From assembly GCA_016709335.1 (NCBI GenBank), contig JADJNC010000038.1, positions 1-13,021 on the forward strand: 13,021 bases of DNA, given 5' to 3'. This DNA is from Candidatus Propionivibrio dominans. Its GTDB lineage: Bacteria; Pseudomonadota; Gammaproteobacteria; Burkholderiales; Rhodocyclaceae. The notes beneath the pieces were generated by a model. The model was not told the origin of the DNA. It did no database searches and saw only the letters and a list, made by a program, of their open reading frames with translations. A program made the position numbers and the translations under genes. Positions 6,658 to 13,021 of this stretch are shown in pieces. The number at the start of each line of letters is the position of its first letter. The stretch's first letter is position 1.

Positions 6658-8343
6658 ATGGCAAACGAATGGCTGCGCCCAGAACTCACCTGGTATCGGG
6701 GCAGCATCAGACCCTATGCATCCCTATGGAGTACCTTGATTCGCCTGGGCAGGCTCAACCGGATGCGTCTTTGTGATCTGCCTGACCGACCGCAAAGCCC
6801 GTATGGAATCCAGAACCCACGGCAGACCTGGTACCCACTGTTCAATAACTACAATCACATCGATACAGAAAAACTCGCTCATGCGCTGGGCGAGCCACCG
6901 CAGGCCTTCAATTGGTCGCATCTAGGGCACATAAGTCCATGGCTGTGGGGGTACTTTTCAGATCGGTTGAGATTTTGCCGGGCATGTCTAAAAGAGGGCT
7001 ACCACTCATCACTTTATTCATTGCGCCTTTTGCATGATTGCCCTATTCACGGCGAGGCGCTGATCGACGCATGTACCTGTGGTGTGTCCGTGTCCAACAA
7101 GCAGACATCCAATGATTTTCGCAGGTACGGGAAGTGCTCCTGCCCAGACTGGCGCTTCCTGGCGCTGAACAATTGGCGTCAACCCACAATCGATTGCGGT
7201 AGCGCTGACAAACTTGCGCCATTGGCCCAGTTGCTTGACCAATTGGCCACCGTCACCGTGCCCAATAACAGCATCTGGGGTCAGCTGCCGTTGCCGTCAA
7301 TCTGCGCCTCTCTGGAGATCGCCTACCCAGACAGCTTGAGCAGGCCAGAAGGGCATGTGAATTTCACAATCAACAAGGGTGGCCCATTCCCAATACAACG
7401 TAATGCTACGAGTACGCTCACACGCCATGGCGCTATGAAGTATTGGTCGGATTCACCGGCGACCTGGACCTACCGGGCGATTTGCCGCTTTATTCGCAGA
7501 CACGTCATAAGGAAACGCGACCGGTTGTGTTGCGGCGATGCTGTGCCTGCAAACTTTCTTGAAACCCTGCAAAAGGTGCGTAGCCAACCGCGTTTTCTCG
7601 CCGCTTACATTGAAATGCGATGGGCAAAAAGCTTGGAGAGCACTGTTGTTGAGCGGCGTTGGCCATACCGCCGCCCGGATACTGGGTCAGCAACGAACGT
7701 GGGATACATTGGCCGGCTCCAACTCACCGGCAGTCCACTTGAGCTGCGAAAGTGGTGCATACGAACAAGTACAAGTGACTGGCTGGAATATCACTGGACA
7801 GCCCGTGCCATGTTGAACCAATGGCTTGACGCCGCAGAGCAGTCACGAAGCCTTTTGGCAGGACCGCCATTCGAGGCTATCCCTCAAACCCCTATGCTAC
7901 CGAGTTGGTCTTGGTCCGCGCAATTGCTGGAAGGCAAAATTTGCACGTTCATCGAGCGACTTCACGACAGAATTCTTGCTCCAAAAACGCAGGCCAATTC
8001 CAAACAAGCTCGGGTTGCCTCCCGGGAGGCCGGACGACAGAGATTGTTTAATGGAGTTCGCCAGCAATGCTCCGGCCCTTGCCTTACCTGGTCTGAATGC
8101 GACGGTTGGCATGTGACATTGGCTTACGCACCAACACTGCCTGGGCTCAAACAACATGTGCTTCTGGGCGTGTCGGAGAGCAAAGTTGCCTTCTGGCTTT
8201 ATGGCTGTGACGGCATGTTCGTTACCCGGCTTTGTTCTTTGCGTTTGCAAACCAGCGGTAAAACACCAAGGCAGGCCATCGAGCAGCTACGCAATTGTTA
8301 CAAACATCACCGCAAGCATTTGGGAATGGCCTCAAATCAGTAA
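6658..8343 (+). CDS. tniQ: TniQ/TnsD-like target-selection protein (561 aa)
   Basis: TniQ-family proteins choose the insertion target and recruit the TnsC ATPase. The N-terminal region carries the family's zinc-binding pattern: C107-x2-C110, H116, C128-x2-H131 and C139-x-C141 (CRACLKEGYHSSLYSLRLL then DCPIHGEALIDACTCG), with further cysteines at 160 and 162. It begins MANEWLRPELTWYRGSI with no signal or membrane segment. At 561 aa it is longer than typical Tn5053 TniQ (about 400 aa) and closer to TnsD, which binds a specific attachment site. The C-terminal half, which I do not recognise, may therefore be a DNA-binding domain. The frame is intact and starts 3 bp after tniB. Confidence 0.85.
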   Translation: MANEWLRPELTWYRGSIRPYASLWSTLIRLGRLNRMRLCDLPDRPQSPYGIQNPRQTWYPLFNNYNHIDTEKLAHALGEPPQAFNWSHLGHISPWLWGYFSDRLRFCRACLKEGYHSSLYSLRLLHDCPIHGEALIDACTCGVSVSNKQTSNDFRRYGKCSCPDWRFLALNNWRQPTIDCGSADKLAPLAQLLDQLATVTVPNNSIWGQLPLPSICASLEIAYPDSLSRPEGHVNFTINKGGPFPIQRNATSTLTRHGAMKYWSDSPATWTYRAICRFIRRHVIRKRDRLCCGDAVPANFLETLQKVRSQPRFLAAYIEMRWAKSLESTVVERRWPYRRPDTGSATNVGYIGRLQLTGSPLELRKWCIRTSTSDWLEYHWTARAMLNQWLDAAEQSRSLLAGPPFEAIPQTPMLPSWSWSAQLLEGKICTFIERLHDRILAPKTQANSKQARVASREAGRQRLFNGVRQQCSGPCLTWSECDGWHVTLAYAPTLPGLKQHVLLGVSESKVAFWLYGCDGMFVTRLCSLRLQTSGKTPRQAIEQLRNCYKHHRKHLGMASNQ

Positions 8344-8665
8344 ATCAGCAGAAGACTATGTGCTGACCAATCCATTTACAAGCGTCAAAGTCACCCACGA
8401 CAGGCGTGTCCTGGCCAAAGCGGCAGCTCTGACAACCGTCCGTGACAACCTTCGACTGCATCCATTACGACGACCTGAAGAGGGTCAAACTGCTTGGGAG
8501 CGCGTTTGGTGAACGAGGAGGGTGAGGGGCAGGTTGAAACTTTGCGCCTGAAGGGCTATAAACAGGATGTGCCATGCGCTCTTTGAGTGCTGGCTGGTGA
8601 TATTCGGCAGTGACAAGTCTGCTTTTGTGCCACCTGCAACGGGTGGCTGGATGATGGCCTCTAAA
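8344..8665 (+). other. Spacer between tniQ and the transposon right end
   Basis: A short open frame (about 8360-8512, GTG start) continues past the tniQ stop, but I see no family resemblance and no ribosome site for it. The rest shows no gene, RNA or repeat I can support. This is where cargo would normally sit in a Tn7-like element; none is present. Confidence 0.4.
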
Positions 8666-8726
8666 TAGGGGTCAACTTTAGTTGCAAAACTAGGGTCAAC
8701 TTTACTTGAATCAGCGGATTTTGGCG
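8666..8726 (-). repeat. Right-end transposase-binding repeats
   Basis: Two inverted copies of the end motif are present: TAGGGGTCAACTTTAGTTGC (inner, 8666-8685) and CTAGGGTCAACTTTACTTG (outer, 8690-8708), about 24 bp apart. After the outer CAACTTT comes an 8-base gap and then CAGCGGATTTT (8712-8722). This composite recurs in the same orientation at 36-61. The exact element tip is probably within 8700-8726. Confidence 0.7.
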
Positions 8727-8807
8727 TGAGTTGAATTTAATGGTTCTGATGACGTCATGATTATCCTTATAATCAATCCGCAATAAAAAACCTTTTAAGG
8801 CAGCGCT

Positions 8808-8836
8808 TTCAAAAATGTCACCTATGCGCATATAAT
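8808..8836 (+). promoter_or_regulatory. Candidate sigma-70 promoter
   Basis: TTCAAA (8808-8813), a 17-bp spacer, then a perfect TATAAT (8831-8836). The -10 overlaps the palindrome TATGCGCATA. It points toward the toxin-antitoxin genes, but the PIN start is 300 bp away and a repeat array lies between, so its target is uncertain. Confidence 0.35.
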
Positions 8837-8837
8837 G

Positions 8838-9066
8838 CGTGTACCTATTTTCAGAGTGATACAAGCATGTGAACCGCTTTTCCTGGCTCCGTCCATTGGC
8901 TTAGGAGGCTACCTGTCTTTGGCCTGAATAACGACCTGTGCGAACCAAGGCTGACTCTGACTGACGATTCACACAAACGTGTACCTGGCTTTCACATAAA
9001 ACCGGCCCTGACACTATTTGGATTTGCACAAAAATGTTCCTGGTTTTTTCATCAAAACGTTCCTGC
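8838..9066 (+). repeat. Degenerate CGTGTACCTGG / TGTTCCTGG repeat family
   Basis: Related units occur at 8838-8846 (CGTGTACCT), 8877-8886 (CTTTTCCTGG), 8978-8989 (ACGTGTACCTGG), 9033-9043 (AATGTTCCTGG) and 9057-9066 (ACGTTCCTGC). Several are preceded by CACAAA or TCAAA and followed by a T-rich stretch. The segment starting at 8869, TGTGAACCGC, resembles the IS21 left tip TGTGAACGGC. The arrangement resembles transposase-binding sites at the end of an element that is no longer here; identity unknown. Confidence 0.45.
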
Positions 9067-9139
9067 ATCAACGAATGAGTTCGTTCACATTGCTATCAGC
9101 GGGGTTTATTATTGGTGGCATTTCTGATACCATTAATGA

Positions 9140-9553
9140 ATGCGAATCGTCATTGATACCAACGTATTTGTGGGCGCGTGCATTGGTGTCGGCGCATCAA
9201 ATGCTGTCATCAAAGCCTGCTTCGAACATAGGTTCACACCCTTGATCGGTGCATCTTTGCTGGCTGAATATGAATCAGTTTTGGGTCGTGATGCACTGTT
9301 TACGAAAAGCAGACTCGATGCCAGCGAGCGTGAGAACTTGTTGGATATTTTCTGGCGCTTTGTGAGTGGACAAGGTCTATTATTTGTGGCGCCCCAATTT
9401 GCCAGACGAATCAGATAACCACTTGATTGAGGTGGCAGTGGCCGGCGGCGCCGATTCATCGTGTCACGCAATTTGCGTGACCTCAAAGCCAGCGAGTTAC
9501 TGTTTCCGGGGTTGCGGATGATTTCACCGGAAGAATTTTTGAAGGAGCTGTAA
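9140..9553 (+). pseudogene. PIN-domain toxin (COG1569-type), frameshifted twice
   Basis: PIN toxins are Mg-dependent RNases of type II toxin-antitoxin systems. The start MRIVIDTNVFVGA carries the first conserved Asp (D6), and LLAEYESVLGRD the next acidic group. The frame is lost near 9377-9380 (one extra base) and ends early at 9416-9418. In the +1 frame the sequence reads YYLWRPNLPDESDNHLIEVAVAGGAD, including the conserved catalytic acidic residues. Near 9455 one base is missing (a TTC reduced to TC), and the original frame resumes with IVSRNLRDLKASELLFPGL down to the stop at 9551. The two indels compensate, giving about 137 aa, the family's normal size. As given, the protein loses the catalytic C-terminal half. 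Its stop abuts the antitoxin ATG directly. Confidence 0.8.
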
Positions 9554-9772
9554 ATGACTGCACTGACCGTTCGTTTACCAGATGAAAAACACCGGCGCTT
9601 AAAGGCACTTGCCAAAAGTCGAGGGACACCTTTAAACCGCTTGATTGATGAAATGACAACTTTGATGCTGGCCGAATTTGATGCCGAGACGCGGTTTCAG
9701 ATTCGATCGACCCGTGGTGCGGGACAGGAAGCTTATGGATTGCAACTTCTCAACAAGGCAATGGGAAGTTAA
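9554..9772 (+). CDS. Ribbon-helix-helix antitoxin of the PIN pair (72 aa)
   Basis: The N-terminus MTALTVRLPDEKHRRLKALAKSRGTPLNRLIDEM has the beta-strand and two-helix pattern of Arc/CopG-type DNA-binding antitoxins. The remaining half would bind and block the toxin. GAAGGAG (9541-9547) lies 6 nt before the ATG, inside the toxin 3' end, and there is no gap between toxin stop and antitoxin start, so translation is coupled. The toxin-first order is known for this toxin family. The antitoxin is intact while the toxin frame is broken, which is the tolerable direction of decay. It probably represses its own promoter upstream of the toxin; inferred from the family. Confidence 0.75.
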   Translation: MTALTVRLPDEKHRRLKALAKSRGTPLNRLIDEMTTLMLAEFDAETRFQIRSTRGAGQEAYGLQLLNKAMGS

Positions 9773-9816
9773 GGAAGTTCGTTCAGAGCAGGTATGTTTC
9801 GCTGAAGACCCCGACC

Positions 9817-10065
9817 ATGGTCGTTTCACACCTGTCCACCCGAAAACGCCCCGTCAACCTGACCTTGAACGAGGTGCTGGTGGAACGGGCCCGGCGCTAC
9901 ACTGACAACCTGTCGGCCACCCTGGAGTCTTTGCTCAGTGAATACGTCGCGCGTCAGGAGCGGGAGCAGGCCTTGCGCGAACAAGCCGCCCAGCGCTGCT
10001 GCCAGGACTGGAATGCGCTGCACGATCGCATTGGCTCTTTTGCCAATGAACACCAGACCCTGTAG
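9817..10065 (+). CDS. ccdA: CcdA-like antitoxin (82 aa)
   Basis: CcdA proteins bind DNA through an N-terminal ribbon-helix-helix and neutralise the gyrase poison CcdB with a flexible C-terminus. Residues 10-48 (RKRPVNLTLNEVLVERARR then LSATLESLLSEYVARQE) show the domain. The C-terminal DWNALHDRIGSFANEHQTL resembles the CcdB-binding tail found in the family. The gene lies 44 bp after the RHH antitoxin and 14 bp before ccdB, the standard ccdA-ccdB order. The frame is intact. Confidence 0.85.
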   Translation: MVVSHLSTRKRPVNLTLNEVLVERARRYTDNLSATLESLLSEYVARQEREQALREQAAQRCCQDWNALHDRIGSFANEHQTL

Positions 10066-10079
10066 AGGCAGTCAGCACC

Positions 10080-10410
10080 ATGGCGCAGTTTGACGTTCAT
10101 CGCAATCAGGGCTTGCAGCGTGACACCATGCCCTTTGTGGTGCTGGTGCAAAGTGGCAAATACGATTCCTACCGGGGCCGAGTGGTGGTTCCCCTGGTGC
10201 GGCGCAGCGCACTGTCGGCCACCACCCCCACGGTGGGGTCGCGCTTGAACCCGGTGTTGAGCGTGCAAGGCCTGGAGCTGGTATTGCACCCGCTGGACAT
10301 GGGATCGGTGGCAGTGGATCAGTTGGGCGACTACGTAGCCTCGTTTGGCCAGTCAAGGCGAACTGATCGTTCAGGCCCTGAACGAATTGCTCAGCAGCAC
10401 CTCAGCTTGA
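10080..10410 (+). pseudogene. ccdB: CcdB-like gyrase-poison toxin, frameshifted near the C-terminus
   Basis: CcdB traps DNA gyrase on DNA. The start MAQFDVHRNQGLQRDTMPFVVLVQSGKYDS and the PLVRRSAL...LNPVLSVQGLELVLHPLDMGSV core match the family well. At the T run near 10344-10346 there is one extra base; removing it restores ASLASQGELIVQALNELLSSTSA and a stop at 10408-10410, for about 109 aa, close to the usual 101-105. As written, the frame leaves the family after about residue 89 and runs on to 10508 with unrelated sequence. The C-terminal helix and last residues are needed for gyrase poisoning in well-studied CcdB, so this version should be non-toxic if the indel is real. Confidence 0.8.
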
Positions 10411-10494
10411 GGGCCAGTGCTTTGCTTTACCAGCGTCCCTCGATCAACTTCCAAGATGAAGCTTGCTGCAAATGCATTGCGCCTGGGAGGCTCA

Positions 10495-10912
10495 ATGGCG
10501 CGCATTGACATCGTGTGTCCAAATTGCCGCCAGGTGAACCGACGTGGCGTCGACTTTTGGGAGGCTGTTAGACCCACGCCAGCCCAAACTGCGCACGCTG
10601 TGCGGCACCGATTTACACACCGGTAAGCGCAGCAAAGGTGGATTGCTCTTGGCAGTCTTGGGCTACGGCGCAAGCTACTTTTTGCACGCCCTGGTCGGCG
10701 CAGGTTTGGCCATGATGGTGTTCATGGGCATCTTGCTCTCCTGCCAGGAGTTCTTTGCTGCCCATTCCTCCTGGAGCCAGGTGATGGGAATTGTTGCCAT
10801 GGGTGTGGGGGCATTGGTGGGCTTGCTGCAGGCGCGCAGCGCCCAAAAGAAGGGCGAGTTGCACACCCATGCCCAGGCTACCAAACTCCACCACAAGGGT
10901 GCCAAGCACTAA
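10495..10912 (+). pseudogene. Small zinc-ribbon-like membrane protein, frameshifted (about 138 aa if restored)
   Basis: ATG 10495 has a strong ribosome site, GGGAGG, about 5-6 nt upstream. The N-terminus MARIDIVCPNCRQVNR carries a CPNC knuckle. One extra T in the run at about 10554-10557 shifts the frame; removing it continues FGRLLDPRQPK and LCGTDLHTGKRSKGG, which looks like the second zinc knuckle with one cysteine missing (expected CxxCG). Two or three hydrophobic segments follow (GGLLLAVLGYGASYFLHAL, VGAGLAMMVFMGILL, and VMGIVAMGVGALVGLL), then a charged tail ending HHKGAKH. This suggests an inner-membrane protein with a cytoplasmic zinc ribbon. I do not recognise a named family. It sits between ccdB and the recombinase. 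Confidence 0.55.
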
Positions 10913-10921
10913 AGAGTCGTC

Positions 10922-13021
10922 ATGAGTTTGAATCCAGTTGACAGGGTAGAGCCGATGTTCCCCAGCCCAGTGCCCAAGCGCCGAGGCCGTCCACCAGGAG
11001 CCACAGCGCAAGTGGTGCGTGACCCTCGATCCTTGGGCGTGCACCACTTTGCCTTTGTGCGTGCCAGCCTGTACGGCGTTGACCTGCGCGAAGCGTTTAT
11101 GCGCTACCTGGCCTGGAGTGAAACAACCACCGATCTGCGCTACATCCAGAACCGACGTGACGCGCTGCTCCAAAACATCATCGAGGCCGGACGCCATCTG
11201 GACGCCACACTGGCCAACGATGCCAAGATCACCCACTTGCTTGACCTGCTCAGGAGCGATGCGCCAGTGCCCTCGGCCGTCACGCTGCCGACCCTGGAGG
11301 AGTGGGTGGTTCTAGAGGGCATGGACCCGGACGCCTGGTCCGAGGCCGAGCTGATCGCAGAATACAAGGCCGCCTTTGGACTGGACAATGCGGACGCCAT
11401 CGATGCGGCCGATGGCTTCAAAGATCCGGTGGCCGAGCGGGTGAGGGCGCTTAATCACCTGGCCACCGTGCTGGAGGTCACCCCGGCGGCGGGCGACCGG
11501 CTCGAATCCTGGTTCGCCCGTTCCACCGCCAAGTGCTTGCGCAATGTGGGCGTGCTCACCCTTGGTGACCTGGTGAACTTCATCAACCTGTACGGCTACC
11601 GCTGGCATGCTCGCGTGGCGGGCTTTGGGGTGCAGCGCGCCAGCCAGGTGGTGGCCTGGCTGCGGATGCAGTACGAATACCTCAACCTCTTGATCAGCGA
11701 CAGCGTGAACGAGCCCAAGTCGTGCCGGGCCTTGCGACAACAGTTAACAAGCGGGAAACCTCTTGGGCCAGCGGGACTTGGAGGATTGAGCCTGCTGGCC
11801 AGCATACCTGAGTCTGCTTTGAGCCAGTTTGGTCAGGGTACCCGGGTTCAGTTTGGCTTGCAGCAAATGCAAAGCTCAGATCAGCTGGCGGGAAGCAGTG
11901 GTGCCTTTCGCAGCCACATGGCCAACACCCTGGGCGCTGACAACGACCTCCAGGCCGTTAATGCCTGGCTGGGTCGTTATCAAGAAAAGCCCGCCACCCA
12001 GCGCTCCTACCGCAAGGAAGTCGAGCGCTTCATGCTGTGGTGCGCCCAGGAACTCAAAAAACCCTTGTCCTCGGTCACCGCACCCGACTGCCAGCAGTAC
12101 CGCGCATTTTTGCAAGCTGTGCCTGCCAGCTGGATGCAATCCATGCCGGTGGCACGTACCGACGTGTTGTGGCGCGCCTTTCGGCGCCAACCCAGTGCAG
12201 CATCACAAAAACAGGCCCTGGTGATTCTGCAAACCCTGTTTGGCGGCCTGGTGGACGCGGGCTACCTAGTGGCCAACCCCATGCGCTCGCTCATGAAAAG
12301 CTTTGACCTGCCGCCATCAAAGATGGACATCCGGCGCTCCTTCACGGAAGCCGAATGGGCGCATGTGCTGCAATGCCTGGATCAAGTGGCGGTGGGGCCG
12401 GAAAGACTGCGACTCAAATGCATTCTGGAATTGCTGGTGACTTCCGGCATTCGCCTGGATGATCCTGGCCAAGGCACGTTATGGCCAATTGCGCCTCGAG
12501 TCGCTGCCCGATTTGCCCCAGACCTGGGTTCTCACGGTTACGGGAAAGCGCAACAAGACGCGCGAGGTGCCGTTGAATCCGGACGTGGTGCATCTTCTGG
12601 CCCTGCACGCAGGAGAGTTCTTGCAGGAAGACAAACACTGTACGGATGCCGACAGTCTGCCCTTGATTCGAACCTTGCACCCCTCAGTGCCGCAGTGGGG
12701 CAGGGCGCTAGAAGAAGTCAATGGTGTGCCAGCAGGTGCGGTGGTGGCAACTGCAACCTCCAACACCCCCGGCAGCGCCTTGTCAGCAGCCGGTATCTAT
12801 GCGGTGCTCAAACGCTTTTTTGCGCAGGCGGCCAAAACCGCGCGGGACAGCGGACTCGATCCCGAGCGATTCATGAAAGCCAGCACCCACTGGATGCGCC
12901 ACACCTTTGTCCGGCAAGCGCTGGTCGATGGGGTGCCGATCGAGGTGGTCAGTGAACTCGCCGGTCACGCCAGCATCGACACCACGTCGATTTACTCGAC
13001 GCAGGAGTTGGCCAGGAAGAT
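10922..13021 (+). pseudogene. Large tyrosine recombinase/integrase with N-terminal DUF3701-like region, frameshifted and cut by the window end
   Basis: Tyrosine recombinases cut and rejoin DNA at specific sites through a Tyr-DNA intermediate. The first 250 residues (HHFAFVRASLYGVDLREAF through LTLGDLVNFINLYGYRW) resemble the DUF3701-type extension seen on some phage-integrase family proteins. A core-binding domain lies at about residues 340-400 (NAWLGRYQEKPATQRSYRK). The catalytic Arg is in TSGIRLDD (codon 12452). One extra base near 12463 then breaks the frame; correcting it restores LAKARYGQLRLESLPDLPQ, the Lys in TVTGKRNKTREV (12546), HWMRHTF (His 12888, Arg 12897), GHAS (12966) and the nucleophile Tyr in TTSIYS (12993). 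All catalytic residues are thus present across two frames. Only a short C-terminus is missing past 13021. The ATG has no strong ribosome site. Confidence 0.8.

Larger units (their letters stand above)
8..8726 (+). mobile_element. Tn7/Tn5053-like transposon (tnsB-tnsC-tniQ), disrupted by a nested IS21-family element
   Basis: The three core transposition genes of the Tn7/Tn5053 group lie in the usual order: an rve/DDE transposase, an AAA ATPase and a TniQ zinc-finger protein. They are bracketed by arrays of one short motif that points inward at the left and in the opposite sense at the right, as transposase-binding sites do in this group. Without the nested IS the element is about 5.2 kb. No cargo gene is visible: the right-end array starts about 320 bp after tniQ. 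The exact left tip is uncertain because one left-end repeat has the orientation of the right end and the window begins here. No target duplication could be identified. The family is secure from the genes; the boundaries are inferred. Confidence 0.7.
8727..9139. other. Non-coding segment between the transposon and the toxin-antitoxin genes
   Basis: No convincing gene. It holds the palindromes ATGACGTCAT (8749-8758) and TATGCGCATA (8823-8832), a promoter-like sequence and a family of degenerate repeats (both listed separately), and a small inverted repeat ACGAA/TTCGT (9071-9084) before the PIN gene. A weak minus-strand open frame (8831 down to 8661) runs into the transposon right end and could be a remnant of the interrupted target. 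Confidence 0.4.

Noticed and set aside
8360..8512. Small gene after tniQ
   Set aside because: Open for about 50 codons from a GTG, but no ribosome site, no recognisable family, and it continues a frame overlapping tniQ.
8768..8773. Second TATAAT as a promoter
   Set aside because: No acceptable -35 at 16-18 bp spacing; the AT-rich context makes a chance match likely.
1..13021. CRISPR-associated transposon
   Set aside because: Although a TnsB-TnsC-TniQ set is present, no Cas12k or Cascade gene and no spacer-repeat array was seen; the repeats are short end-binding motifs.

Overview
The window looks like accessory DNA from a beta-proteobacterium, probably Burkholderiales/Comamonadaceae. This is judged from GC-rich coding sequence, codon use and the protein families seen; no rRNA, tRNA or housekeeping gene is present to fix it. 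It is a nested mobile-element region followed by plasmid- or island-type maintenance genes. All recognisable genes run left to right.

Region 1 (about 8-8726) is a Tn7/Tn5053-like transposon with the core set tnsB(tniA)-tnsC(tniB)-tniQ(tnsD). Its ends carry arrays of a short motif of the type CAACTAAAGTTGACCCCTA: forward copies at the left (9-26, 83-106, 112-135) and inverted copies at the right (8666-8687, 8690-8710). No cargo gene is visible between tniQ and the right end. The tnsB gene is broken: an IS21-family element of about 3.46 kb (1020-4482) sits in the DDE catalytic domain, and the part downstream has two one-base frameshifts. The ATPase and TniQ genes are intact.

Region 2, nested in region 1, is the IS21-family element. 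It has four tightly packed or overlapping genes: a cysteine-rich zinc-finger-like protein, istA, istB and a 72-aa protein. The last two junctions are ATG/TGA-type overlaps, so it reads as one operon. Its ends are supported by similar termini and by an internal motif placed exactly 25 bp from each end.

Region 3 (8727-9139) has no convincing gene. It holds a promoter-like sequence, small palindromes and a family of degenerate CGTGTACCTGG/TGTTCCTGG repeats that may be the end of another element.

Region 4 (9140-13021) holds two toxin-antitoxin pairs (PIN toxin/RHH antitoxin, then ccdA/ccdB), a small zinc-ribbon membrane protein and a large tyrosine recombinase with an N-terminal DUF3701-like region, cut by the window edge. 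Both toxins, the membrane protein and the recombinase carry single-base frameshifts, while both antitoxins are intact. The clustering of one-base indels, several in short homopolymers, means that either this region is decaying or the sequence has systematic indel errors. No CRISPR array, cas gene or defence system was seen.
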